From Rotaria socialis (taxonomy: Eukaryota; Rotifera; Eurotatoria; Philodinida; Philodinidae), in the NCBI GenBank assembly GCA_905331475.1, contig CAJNYU010000338.1, positions 1 through 64,000 on the forward strand: a DNA stretch of 64,000 nucleotides. Direction: 5' to 3'. Shown here piece after piece: positions 1 through 10,564 of the stretch. A program made the position numbers and the translations under genes. How positions within the stretch are numbered: the stretch's first letter is position 1; each line of letters starts with the position of its first letter. A model generated the notes under the pieces. It ran no database searches and was not told the DNA's origin. It worked only from the letters and a program-made list of their open reading frames with translations.

Positions 1-130
1 AGACGACGGTCATATACGAAGTTTTACGAGGTATTACGTTAATCGTAAACAGTGAACGTAAACGCTCGACTTTTACAACTACCGTGAAAATACGGTGACT
101 GTAAACGACATTCAGAATATGCGATAACAA
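1..130. repeat. Left-edge TACGG/CGTAAA-motif DNA
   Basis: This stretch is rich in CGTAAA, TACG and ACCGT words. Read on the minus strand it shares short blocks in the same order (TTCACGGTAGTTG, CGTTTACG, GTAATAC) with about 2065-2140, so it may be an inverted, diverged counterpart of the TACGG element on the right. The likeness may also come only from shared short motifs. The repeat probably continues past the window's left edge. Confidence 0.4.
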
Positions 131-440
131 GGGGAAACAAACTGATTTCAATAGGCGAAATCAATCGAAATCGCATGAAATCGGACGTAATCATCGCAAT
201 CAGTAGAAATCATGGATATCATTGGAAATCATTGGAAATCAAGGAAATCATGAGAAAACAAAAGGGATTACTTCAAATAGCTAAAAATCATTCGAAATCA
301 TTCCAAACGATCTGAAAGGTTTCAACTAAATTAGCTCGATTTCACATGATATCTTTGATTTCTTAAACTTTCTATTGATAACCACAAAATCCGGATGATT
401 TTTGATCATTTCTAAATATTTCTACTGATTTTGATAACTT
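130..440. repeat. GAAATC-motif repeat, inverted halves
   Basis: From about 160 to 310 the word GAAATC recurs on the plus strand (CGAAATCAATCGAAATC and similar). From about 340 to 435 the complementary word GATTTC/TGATTT takes over. The stretch is therefore a loose inverted arrangement of one hexamer, not a perfect palindrome. No coding sequence is visible. Confidence 0.55.
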
Positions 441-454
441 TTTAGCGCCATTGA

Positions 455-556
455 AAATCTTGAGGGTGTGGATGTGGGTGGATCTGGGTAAAACCGCTAT
501 TTACCGTTAATCCACATTCGGATTCCCACACCCACAACCACGCCCTCAAGATTTAT
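455..556. repeat. Imperfect hairpin, AATCTTGAGGG arms
   Basis: The left arm runs AATCTTGAGGGTGTGGATGT and the right arm ends CACGCCCTCAAGATT, separated by a G/T-rich then C/A-rich centre (GTGGGTGGATCTGGG against CCCACACCCACAACC). The outer eleven bases pair exactly and the inner part pairs loosely. It is a self-complementary block of about 100 bp with no coding potential. Confidence 0.6.
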
Positions 557-560
557 TTTC

Positions 561-900
561 GCTTTTAGTTATTGAGTTCAGGGATAGATTTAAAATCCAA
601 AACCTGAAATCTGATTTATCTCAGATTTCGTGTCGCGCCATCATTCACCTTTTTGTTTCGCTCGAGAACTTCTATATATAGCCAGATTTTTCTTCGCCTT
701 TAGTTATTCAATTCAGGGATAGATTGAAAATGCAAAATCTGAAATCCGATTTATCTTTGATTTCGTGTCGCGCAATCATTCCCCTTGTTGTTTCGCTCGA
801 GAACTTCTACATATTGGCTGATTGTCCTTGGCTTTTAGTTGTTTAATTGAGGGATAGATTTAAAAGCCGAAGTCAGATTTATCTTCGAGTTCTTGTCGTC
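561..900 (+). repeat. 135-bp tandem repeat, about 2.5 copies
   Basis: Three copies begin at 561, 696 and 831 with TTTAGTT..TTCAGGGATAGATT, an exact 135-bp step. Each full copy then carries CTGAAATC, TTTCGTGTCGCGC, TTTCGCTCGAGAACTTCTA. The third copy is cut short near 900. Divergence between copies is modest. I see no ORF through it. Confidence 0.85.
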
Positions 901-1039
901 GATTCTTGTTTGACCACTTTCCCGATTCTGGTCAAGTATCATGTCCACGATTCAGTTTGTTTTCCGTTTTTTCCTTAAATGCCTATTTATGTTCCAGCGA
1001 ATTTCCACTCTCTCAGAAACCACTAGATTTTCAAGTCGA

Positions 1040-1632
1040 AAGGTACTGTCTTTTTGACCCAGAAATGTAATCTTTCTCAAATCCAAGTGGAATCGTTTTG
1101 AAATCTTTTTGAAATCTAAATGAAATCCATTTCAAATCCGAATGAAATCCACTTCAAATCTAAATGAAGTCGTTTTGAAATCCAAATGAAATCTTTTTGA
1201 AAACCTAATGAAATCCCTTTCAAATCAAAATAAAATCTTCTTGAAATCCAAACGGAATCTTTTTGAAATCTGGATAAAATATTTTTGAAATCTAAATGAA
1301 ATCCATTTCAAATCTGAATGAAATCCATTTCAAATCCAAATGAAATATTTTTGAAATCCTAATGAAATCGCTTTCAAATCCAAATAAAATCTTCTTGAAA
1401 TCCAAACGGAATCTTTTTGAAATCTGGATAAAATATTTTTGAAATCTAAATGAAATCCATTTCAAATCCAAATGAAATCTTGTTTAAATCCAAATGAAAT
1501 CTTTTTCAAACCTAAGCGAAATCCTTTTCAAATCTAAACGGAATCTTTTTGAAATCTGGATAAAATCTTTTTGAAATCTGAATGAAATCCATGTCAAATC
1601 CAAATAAAATCGTTTTGAAATCCGAATGAAAC
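1040..1632 (+). repeat. 11/22-bp GAAATC satellite with ~153-bp higher order
   Basis: The tract is a run of 11-mers of the type GAAATCCAAAT and GAAATCTTTTT, usually alternating to give a 22-bp step. A higher-order unit is visible: the block around CTTGAAATCCAAACGGAATC recurs after 153 bp (1241 and 1394) with its neighbours in the same order. It ends at the CCCAGG terminus of the next element at 1634. No spacers of unique sequence exist, so it is a satellite and not a CRISPR array. Confidence 0.85.
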
Positions 1633-1633
1633 C

Positions 1634-2244
1634 CCCAGGACGAGCTTTACGACATCCTTATACGGTGAAATACGGGCCGTATACGGCGGTAAATCGCCGT
1701 ATTTGGCCGTATTACATGGCTCCGTATTACGATCGTAAATCTCCGTGCCGTATACGGCGAAATACGGCGCTTTACGGTCGTTTTTGATCGTATTTCACCG
1801 TATTACGACACGGAGATTTACGATCGTAATACGGAGCCATGTAATACGGCCAAATACGGCGATTTACCGTCGTATACGACCGTGTATGTTCGACCTGGGC
1901 CTGCTTGATTTGCAGGTGAAATCATTGAGAATAACGAATGGAAAACGGCCATTTACTTTGATGTACGGTAGTCGTGGTGGTCGTAAACGGCTGTATATGT
2001 TAAGATACGGCGATTCTCGTTGTCGTAAACTGTCGTTTCGTTCAAAATACGACCGTGTCACGGCACTGTTTTTAACGTTCACGGTAGTTGGGTTTCACCG
2101 TTTACGTCACGGTGGGTTACGGCCGTAATACGGGGCATACAAAACGGGTCATTTACGGCCCGTATACGGTCGTAACTCAGACGGTTACGGCCGTTTGCGG
2201 TATCGTGCACGGCTGTTTACGGCCACTGTAATGTTCGTCCTGGG
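1634..2244. mobile_element. TACGG-rich terminal-inverted-repeat element (MITE-like)
   Basis: The left end reads CCCAGGACGAGC and the right end GTTCGTCCTGGG, inverted repeats with one mismatch over 12 bp. The interior is made mostly of CCGTA/TACGG words and includes a long palindrome (1681-1875). A second terminus-like word, GTTCGACCTGGG, lies inside at 1888-1899, so the element may be a composite of two units. No transposase frame is visible; the open frames across it are chance products of a TACGG-type repeat. No clear target duplication is seen. The same terminal word occurs at 16580-16840 and at 46527. Confidence 0.65.
1681..1875. repeat. 67-bp-arm palindrome with 61-bp loop (orientation A)
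   Basis: The left arm 1681-1747 is the reverse complement of the right arm 1809-1875 with one mismatch. The 61-bp segment between them (1748-1808) is not itself a palindrome. It is followed by 24 bases ending GTTCGACCTGGG. The same structure lies at 46351-46527 with the loop exactly reversed. It could extrude as a cruciform. Confidence 0.95.
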
Positions 2245-2272
2245 TCGAAGCGTGTCATCAACACCGGCACAA

Positions 2273-2704
2273 TTACAAGGACGTTTCTTTTTTTGAAATT
2301 TTATCTTCAGTACTGGACCAAAAGATCATGATTCGTCCATTATTTGAAGCTGATGTTCCCAATGGTTTATATAATGCATTCATGATTTTCATTTCAGCTC
2401 GGTAATCAATATACGGATATACACTATGCACCTCACATTGTAAAACGCTAGCAAGAGCGACACTTTCGTATAGTTCAGAAAAGGTATTATTGTTACATAT
2501 TCTTCGCAAAGCTTCATTGAATGAACCAACAAGATTACTGCACTGGTTAACATAGTGAATTTTATTCTTAACAAGCTCGATTACCGTACGAACTAAAATT
2601 AAATAGTCATATTTCTTGAAAGATACGTTTCGGAATACATTCATCGAATATGACAGACCTCTTAAGTTCGTATGACTATCCAAACGAAATTCACTGGTAC
2701 TCAA
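2273..2704 (-). CDS. Hypothetical protein fragment, vertnin-like tail
   Basis: An open frame of 143 codons. Its second half (about residues 70-130) has the pattern of the vertnin C-terminal region known from many invertebrate proteins: an ...ALASVLQCEVHSVYPYID core followed by ...MIFWSS. I recognise this only by eye. No splice partner upstream was found and the frame ends close to the TACGG element. It may be a single-exon gene, the last exon of a larger one, or a degraded copy. The region 2705-3138 to its right holds no further coding sequence and is the 3' flank of the first acyl-CoA synthetase gene. Confidence 0.35.
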   Translation of the reverse strand: MSTSEFRLDSHTNLRGLSYSMNVFRNVSFKKYDYLILVRTVIELVKNKIHYVNQCSNLVGSFNEALRRICNNNTFSELYESVALASVLQCEVHSVYPYIDYRAEMKIMNALYKPLGTSASNNGRIMIFWSSTEDKISKKETSL

Positions 2705-3138
2705 ACATCATGCGTCTTACATTCATAAAAATATTTCCGTGTGATTTGATAGAAAAAAAATTATCTGATGCTAGATTAAAGCTTCAGCTATTTTAATTTT
2801 ATTCTGTGGAATTAATACTATACTTTAAATTATTGTCACTTCAGCGCGATATGATAGACCGTTGATTGTTTAAGCAGCACTTTAAGTATTTCATTGACAT
2901 TTTGCTCATGTTCGTAGTTATTTCTCCTTCGGATTACTAGAAATACATGCTAGAAGTATCATTATTTATGAGTTTTTTTTACATATTTCCATGTCATGTA
3001 TTGCTTCCGAATAAAATCTATTTATCAAAGTTTATTTTACTGTAAAACTAAGATAAGAAAAATATTGAGATTATTCAATTTTATTAGTTTTACTCAAAAA
3101 CTTCACTTAACATATAAAAAAAAACAATTCAATAGTGT

Positions 3139-5552
3139 TCACGCGTTAGCAGTTTTATAAATTTTCTCAAACAGATCCTTATATCTTTTTTCTACAGCAT
3201 ATCGACGTGCTTTGAATGTGGGTGTCAAAAGTCCATTTTCAATTGAAAATGGTTCCTGAATAAATTCAATGACTTTAACTTGTTCAAAAGACATTAGACC
3301 ACGTTGTTTTCCTTCACAAATCATATCATCAAGTACAACTTGTTTTAATTTCTTCTTCATTTCAGATGATAAATTTTCTTGAAGATCAAAACCTTGATTA
3401 CTCGCCCATTGTTTTATATATTCATCCTCCAATACAACAATACCGACGAGAAAATTTTCCAGTGAATTACCGTAAATGAATATTTGTGATACAAATCGAC
3501 TACGTGCATATACATCTTCGATTTTTTCCGGTGCTACATATTCACCTTGACTTAGCTAGAAAAATAAATGAATGAATTAATCGGTGCATTTTTTTAAGTA
3601 AGCTGATAGAATACTGAGCAGAAAACAGTAGCATGGTAGTCGTTTAGGATTTTATTTACTAAACATGCAGATTTCATGTGAATTTCGCCTGCATTTTCTC
3701 ATGAAAAATAGCATACTTTCAGTATGATCGATTTCATCCTGTCTAACTCATTTTTAAAACCTTACCTACCTTATACATATTTTTCTTTCGGTCAACAATT
3801 TGCATTGTTTTATGTGGTGTCCATCGGCCAATATCACCTGTATGTAACCAGCCTTGTTCATCGATAGCTTCACGTGTTTTCGCTTCATCTTTCAAATAAC
3901 CTTTAAATACAGCGGGACTTTTCACACATATTTCTCCAATACCATCTTTAGCGTAGTACTCTTTCTCAGGTACATCAACTAGTTTAAGATAATTCAGTGG
4001 TGTCGGTGTACCAGTAGCACCGGGCTCAATATCGTTTATTGATTGTGCACAACCCATAATACATTCGGTTTGACCGTAACATTCAATAAAAACACATGAA
4101 AATGCAGCACGTGAAAATTGGCAAACTTCACGTGAGAGTGGCGCACTGGTTGAAATAATACGATTGACTTTACCACCAAATGATTGACGAATCTTTCGAA
4201 AAATAAGTTTATCCCAAATAGTATTTTGAGAAAAGTTTCCTCGTCGAATAAGGGCTAATTTACCTTGAATAGCCAATTTTAATAAAGTTTGCCCTATGAT
4301 ACCTTTTTTACGTGATTCTAATAGAACTTTATCATATAATTTATTCAGTAAACGTGGTACAATTGTAATAGCTGTTGGTCGAAAATCACGAAAATCATCA
4401 AGCAATTTCTCAACTTTACCTTGCCAGAAACCAACTTCTCCACCTAGTTAGAACAAAGCTTGCGAAACTGTTATTTAGTATAATCAAAGTTTGAACAGTA
4501 CCGAAATAACTTACACCAGCAATTGTTGCACAACCAAATACATGTGCCAAGGGCAAATACATTAATACTCGGTGTAGTTCGTTTTCTGGTATATTCAATA
4601 AATTCAAAGAAGCTAGAGTTCCATAGATTGAAGACATAAAACCATCATGCGAAATAATGCAACCTAATTTCAAAAATATTTACTGCCACAAAAGTCTAAT
4701 GTAATAGATCTTTTTACCTTTTGGTTCTCCTGTGCTTCCACTTGTATACATGATCATTGCTGTATCAGTTGGTTTCGGTGGTACTGGCTCTACTAGATGA
4801 TTTCGACCGATTTCTCTTAACTTATCAAGTGTCATCAGTTTTATTCTTTTATCATCAGCTAATTGTACTAATTCTTCTGTTGTTTCAACAAAACTAACAA
4901 TTGTTTTTAAAGATACTGTTTCATCTTTCCATTCAATTAGATTTTTCACACGTGTTAAGTTATCAGCAAAAATTATTTCAGCAGCACTTTGCATTATGAT
5001 AAACTTGACGCCATCACGACCCAGTGAATCATAAATACCAATAGGCACCATTGAATATGGCCAGGCTGAGTAGAGACACAAGGCATAATTAACTGATGTT
5101 GAAGAATAAATTCCAATGAAAGTATCAGACGAGGGTTTGAAACCGATATTTACGACGCCACTACCGATTTCTTTGATGATTTCAAATACTTGCCTAAAGA
5201 GAAAGGAGATAGGCAATTAATCTTATACACATCTGACTTACTTATAAGTATAAGATTTAAATGGTTCATCGGATGATTGTCTGTATGAGAATTGTGGTCG
5301 ATCTCCACTCAACCGAAGACCAGATAAGAAACTTTCATATGCTGTTGTAGCACAATTTGAAGAGTAATCTTTCAATCCTTTTGTACATTCTGGATGTACG
5401 TATATATGTTCTATAGGATCAATTTCCACTGCACCTGTTGGACGAATAGGTTTCTTGAAAAGTATGTGTAAAAGTGAGAAAAAATAGTGGATCACAGTAC
5501 TAATGGCGATAATCAATCCAGTAATAACGGAAAGAAACACGAGCGACGTCAT
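3139..5552 (-). CDS. ACSL: Long-chain acyl-CoA synthetase, copy 1
   Basis: It activates long-chain fatty acids to acyl-CoA using ATP, normally at ER or mitochondrial outer membranes. Five exons: 5552-5242, 5193-4718, 4663-4502, 4443-3770, 3555-3139; they join in phase to 679 aa, close to the ~700 aa of animal ACSLs. Residues about 3-35 are a hydrophobic anchor. The AMP-binding P-loop MYTSGSTGEPKG is at 252-263 and is split by the exon 2/3 junction after its last Lys. YGQTE is at 439-443 and the long-chain signature GWLHTGDIGRW at 514-524, followed by KNMYKLSQGEYVAPEKIE. The GFWQG segment before VPRLLN resembles ACSL1/5/6 more than ACSL3/4. A 3' splice-like TTTTTAG lies 5 bases before the ATG. 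It heads a tandem array with a remnant at 8.2 kb and a second copy at 10.6 kb. Confidence 0.95.
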
Positions 5553-7586
5553 AGTCTCTAAAAATCAAAAACATAAAAACTATAAACTAGATAGTTATCC
5601 TTATTCGTTTTTTAAATGTTTGTCTCGTATCTTGCATAAAAAATAAATCATCTTCTATGATTGTCAGATAAAAATATGATAACGTAAATATTCACTTTGT
5701 TTATGATACAGATATTAAAATAAAATAAAAAGTCTTAGTAACTAGATATTGTGATGATTGATACATAGTAATGAGAACCGAGTAAATAGACTCTCAAACA
5801 AGTGGTCAATTTTCGACAGTAACATAGAAATCATTCTACGTTGTGCCTGTAGGATTGTAAGAGTTCTGAATTCAAGAGATAGCATGATGGTGGCTAGCAA
5901 GTAACTTATATGTGATTCCTTATTATTCTGAAGAACACGATGGCAAAAAAAATCTTACTTTTTGAAACGTGGGTTTTTTTGCAACAATGGAAATTCAGTT
6001 TATTTATCCATGGTGGAAAATTAACTACAACAGTATGACTCTTTTTTTTTCAATCATTGGACATAGTCACGGGTCCAAGAAACCTATGATAATTATCGAA
6101 GCCTGTTTTATATAAACTATGCATACTCTCAAGTGTAACAGGTGTTATCAATTACTCTGCTAAAAATATCAAAAATGTGTTACAAAAAGTAATAACAACT
6201 TGAATTAAAATTTATTTTTGCAAACAAAAAGAATGTACTCAATGAATATGATGGAATAACTAAAATTTAGGCAAATAAATGCTACAACAAGAATATCTAT
6301 TGAAAGAAGTCGCGCGGTTGCTTATGCAACAGCTGTTGTGGTACCACAAAAAAAAGTTTAGAATAGATGTATACTCATCATTGTGATAACCAAACGAAAC
6401 AGCGGGCTTCTCGGTTACGAGAGATGAAAACTATCAATTATTTCTCCGCAGCATCCTTGGATGAAAAATGATTCGTCTAGTTAACAAATGATAACAGGGT
6501 TCAATATGTGTTTTATTCTATTATGAGCAAATATCGATTGAGGATCTCGATGAATTTATATCTTCACACATCGGATTGGATAATGAAAAGGATCTACTAT
6601 AGTGAGACAATTATGTAAATAATAACTGTGCACAGCTGCAGAATATACTAACCTTCAATTAAATTTTTTAAATTCTATCCTCCTGCTCTTGCCATCAATG
6701 AAGAAAACAAAGTTCTACTTTTTACACTCGAATGCATGCTGGATATGTACAGCTGAATAATGTGTTATTCGTAAGACAACGGGGTACTCAGTCGTGTGTA
6801 AACAAATACGGTGGCTCGGATGTAAGATATTATTATTAACACCAATCATGTGCAGACAAAAACATTCTCATTTTTATTTACCTGCTGTAAAATTGATTTG
6901 GATTTTATCAGAAATTACTTTATAAAGCAAATATTGAGTTTTAATCTAAAACGAAAAGAAAAATAATGATAATGTTTCTTCTTTTACAGAATTCAATGTG
7001 AAGGAAGAAAAGGCTTGTGGTAAAATCATAAATGATGAAATAAAATATACGACGAGGACCATTAGTAACTGAAAAAAGCACTACAATGTGCTGCAGTAAG
7101 AACATATTGTTTAAATTTCTTTTATATGGTGAGAATTGCCGATGTTTATATTTGTATGTTCTGATTGTGTCATCGTAGTAAAAGAAATATGCATAGATAT
7201 GCATTATGTCTCCATGAGAACGCTATGCATTCGAAGTAAAAATCAACGAATATAAAATTTGTGACACGTGTGTGCAGTACACACATACAGTTGCATTTTC
7301 ATCATAGCTCAAGAAATAAATTGCCATTTTGAAAATAAGAAAGAGGAGCCTGATTTTTACTCCTATTACATTCCGTTTAAGTATCAAAGGGTTAGAATTA
7401 TAAAAAGACACTCCGTCACGACTACAGATTAGTAGCAGTGCGTAGACAGAAAAAAAACTGTTTATACACGTCATTTAAATCTACTTGATTTTCTATTGCC
7501 GGATTTTCGAAAAACCTTGATTGTAATACTATAGACAGACGAGCAGATAGGAGATATTTTAATGGAAATTAAATAGTAGAAGAATT
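5553..7586. other. Noncoding 5' region of ACSL copy 1
   Basis: I find no convincing coding sequence; open frames here are short and AT-driven. Around 6065-6125 there is a stretch with CACGGGTC and a TATA-like CTGTTTTATATAAACTATG. A related stretch, CACGGGTC through CTGTTCTATATAAGCTATG, recurs at about 9875-9930. This suggests a shared upstream region of ACSL copies, about 555 bp before the start codon of copy 1. Confidence 0.5.
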
Positions 7587-7960
7587 GTTTTTGTGTACTC
7601 AAAAAGTGAGTAGACTCGAGATTCGGTCAGCGTGTCCGGCCGTTAACACGATAGCTCTTGAAAGCCTCATCCAATTATCTTGAAATTTTGTACACAGAAT
7701 GATCTCATCAATATCTCAGTTGAGTTCAAAGATGAGAAGGATCCGGCAAGAAATGGGTGAGTTATCGAAAAAATTGTCATTATTGACCAGACCATCCCTG
7801 AGGGGGTACAGGGGTCTTCTCAAAAATGTTTTTTCTCAGAATTATTCAAAACATATATAAATCGACTCAGTTTTTGCAGTACACGTAACAATCGGATGCG
7901 AATCCAATATTTCCTCATTTATTTATTTATTTATTTTGTTGAGTCACAAATAATATCTGA
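7587..7960 (+). repeat. Dispersed repeat, copy A (internally deleted)
   Basis: The left end is a hairpin, GTGTACTC-AAAAAGT-GAGTA, followed by CGGTCAG.GTG.CCGGCCG, GAAATTTT..ACACAG, GTTATCGAAAAAATTGTCAT and CTGAGGGGG. It matches copies B (14563) and C (37799). Compared with them it lacks roughly 185 bp: the sequence jumps from CAGTTTTT directly to GCAG, at a TTTTT run present on both sides of the missing block in copy B. The right end is ATTTATTTTGTT. No coding function is evident. Confidence 0.85.
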
Positions 7961-8159
7961 AGATATGTTGACGGTGAATGGCTCAATTTACTGTTTTAAT
8001 TGTGTATAGTGCTCATATTCCTATAGTATTCATTTCGCAGTGCTGAACTGTAGTGAATATGAATGTACGATGCATCATCTGTGCTTTTTAAATGATTTGC
8101 TTCAGTTTTATTTTTGTAACTATGATCTTCAATATTTGATAAACAAAATTCAATACAGT

Positions 8160-8555
8160 TCAACTTAAGCTTTTCTTTATATTTCTTTTCTGTACAACGT
8201 CGTCGAGATTTAAATGCTGGTGTTAAGTTTATTTTCGATTGTAAATGTTCCTTCGACAAATTTGACTGTTTTAACTTGTCCGTAAGACATTAAACCACGG
8301 TTTTTGTCCTCACGAGTCATGTCACCAAGGACAACTTATTTTAAGGTCGTTTCCATTTCAGTTGACAAGGTTCCTTGATAATCATACTCTTCATTGCTTG
8401 TCGATTGTTTGATGTATTCATCATTCAATGCAACAATAGCAATAAAAAAAAACTTTCGGATGAATCACCATACACAATTGCTTCCGGAATAAATCAACTA
8501 CGCGAATAAGTATCTTCAATTTTTCGGGAACTACATATTCACCTTGACTCAACTA
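8160..8555 (-). pseudogene. ACSL last-exon remnant (third tandem copy)
   Basis: The minus strand is clearly related to exon 5 of the two intact ACSL genes: LSQGEYV-like start next to a splice acceptor near 8555, then DEYIKQS.., VVLGDMTREDKNRGLMSYGQVKTVKFVEGT-type sequence in pieces, and finally LTPAFKSRRRCTEKKYKEKLK at the C-terminal end. The frame is interrupted at several points, so it cannot encode the domain. Exons 1-4 are absent from the DNA upstream. It is best read as the remains of a third copy in the tandem array, decayed after loss of the catalytic exons. Confidence 0.85.
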
Positions 8556-10564
8556 GAAAAGAAAAGAAAATGAATTCACATTTGTGTGTAATCTCAGGTA
8601 CGGTTTTTCCAAATCAAATGTGCCCATGAAATGATGTTTTTTTTGTTGCTGAAGTTGAGACAGTGGACATATGATTATGTAAATTGAGAAAACGTGGAAT
8701 AATCGATTCCAAGTAAATCTTTATCTCAATTTCTCAATTCAAACTATATCAGATTTTATCTTAAACAAAAGTAGACATTCGTTATGAACAACTCTCTATT
8801 GTCTAACCGGTTATTTTGATCATACGAACCTTATATATCGATCACAAGAAAAGAGAGAGAGAGAAATAAATCCCGCGTTATACAGCTTTAACAGGTGTGT
8901 CTGTACTGTCTGCTTGTTATTGAATTTTTGCGGAATAGAAATTGCAACTGAACTATCAAATACGCCCTCATCTAGGTAAGCAAAAGCAATAGTCTTATAT
9001 CACCAATACACAGAAGGAATCTGATAGACACCACACGTGTATCTGATTTACATTAGAAAGTAGGTTTAACAGGAACAAATTAAGTAAAGCCATAGCAACA
9101 GCTATCAGCAAAGCGTTGAGAGCCGTGAGTACTAGGCTATATAGAAGAATACAAGATGTAACAGTACGTAGTAAAGTAGTGAAAGATTGAAAACAGGATA
9201 AATATATGAATATCAGTCTAAGAACGAGCATTAGAAGTAATAATTTGTCATTACCCCTTAAAATCATCAGTGATGCATCGACCAAACTGAAACGTGCATG
9301 AAAAAGACGGAAGAATATCTTCATAAATTGCCCCACCTTTCCATTTATATGGGTTCGTCCTTAAAAGAAGAGGATACATCTTGAAAATAGAAAATTCCCA
9401 GTTGCTATTAGAATAGTACGAAAATAAATTTCAAAAGACTTGTTGATAGCTAAGAGTTTTACTCGAAATAATAAAACTTTAGCCTGTTTTATCATTTCAA
9501 AAATACTCATACATTATAAATACTTGATTTTTAGTATCATAGCATTTATTTCGTTGTCATAGCAAGATACCTAAACGAAAAATTCTGTGAAAACCGTTCA
9601 ATTATTGAAGCCTTAAACTATTCGAATCACTCAAGAAATTGAAATCATCCAGTAACAGAAGCTCTATTTGATATTTTTCTGGAAAAGCAAATGTTCTTTT
9701 TTGAATGTACCGACTAAATATATTAGCTTCCAACCAAGCCTTTGACATTTACCTGAAGGACAAGTCAACAGTAAAATAAAACGAGAAAGAAAAATAATAA
9801 AGGGTTAGATTCATTTCCTTTTGTGTTTCGAGCATAGTTACAAGTCTTGATGCACAGCAAATGCAATCACGGGTCATAAAAACAGACGATAACTTGCATA
9901 GACTGTTCTATATAAGCTATGTGTAATATTATGGCGGCAAGATATATCAGTTTGTCCGTTAAAAAACGACAAGAACATCTTGTGACAGAAAAAGAACAGT
10001 ACGAAGTTTTTTTTACAGATAGACAAAAGTAAACTTCTGTAATCAATGCATAAAGTTAAAGTAGGTAACTAACCATCAGCATGGTAGTCACGAGATAAAA
10101 TTTCCTTGTAGATTATGAGATAAGCAAAACTATTTCTCATTTTTATTTACTGTGAATAAATTATTCGTTTACCAACAAACGAAAAATCTAATTCAAATTA
10201 AATAACATTTCAAAGTTTGACTATATAAGATAACATATCTATTCCTGAACAAATAAAGTACAATTCTATTTATATAATACTACTAATAGAAAATTTTGTG
10301 ATCGAAAGATAACCTTTATAATGATGGTGCACATGTTGGATTCTGGATTTTCGTAAATTGTTATCATTCGAAAGCAAATTGGGTGTGAGCAAATAGCAGA
10401 CCTACATTCACATCCTCATTTATCGAAATTCATTGAGTCGAACAACACATAAGACGCTATTGGGAATTAAGCTTTTATTTTTCTGACGAAAGACTATACT
10501 TTAACATTTAATAAAAAACACATCGGTCAACAAAATAAAAAAGATAACTCGACCTAATTCTATA
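8556..10564. other. Noncoding; remnant upstream region of third ACSL copy
   Basis: The exons that should lie upstream of the 8.2-kb remnant are missing. Around 9870-10165 the sequence resembles the 5' flank of ACSL copy 1 (about 6065-6890), sharing CACGGGTC, a TATA-like CTATATAAGCTATG and TTCTCATTTTTATTTAC. A hydrophobic minus-strand frame at 8995-9336 has no recognisable domain or splice partner, and I do not call it a gene. Confidence 0.5.

Noticed and set aside
1040-1632. CRISPR-like direct repeats
   Set aside because: There are no unique spacers; the units are 11/22-bp satellite copies in a eukaryotic genome.
1681-1875. Structured RNA gene (tRNA or ncRNA) reading of the palindrome
   Set aside because: The arms pair perfectly over 67 bp without tRNA-like boxes or compensatory variation; a DNA-level inverted repeat explains it.
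1745-2128. Open frames on both strands in the TACGG element
   Set aside because: They are by-products of a TACGG/CCGTA repeat that lacks stops; residues are Arg/Tyr/Thr runs with no domain, and the palindrome makes both strands open.
8995-9336. 113-codon hydrophobic minus-strand frame
   Set aside because: Low-complexity Leu-rich sequence with no domain, partner exon or homologous counterpart beside the other ACSL copies.
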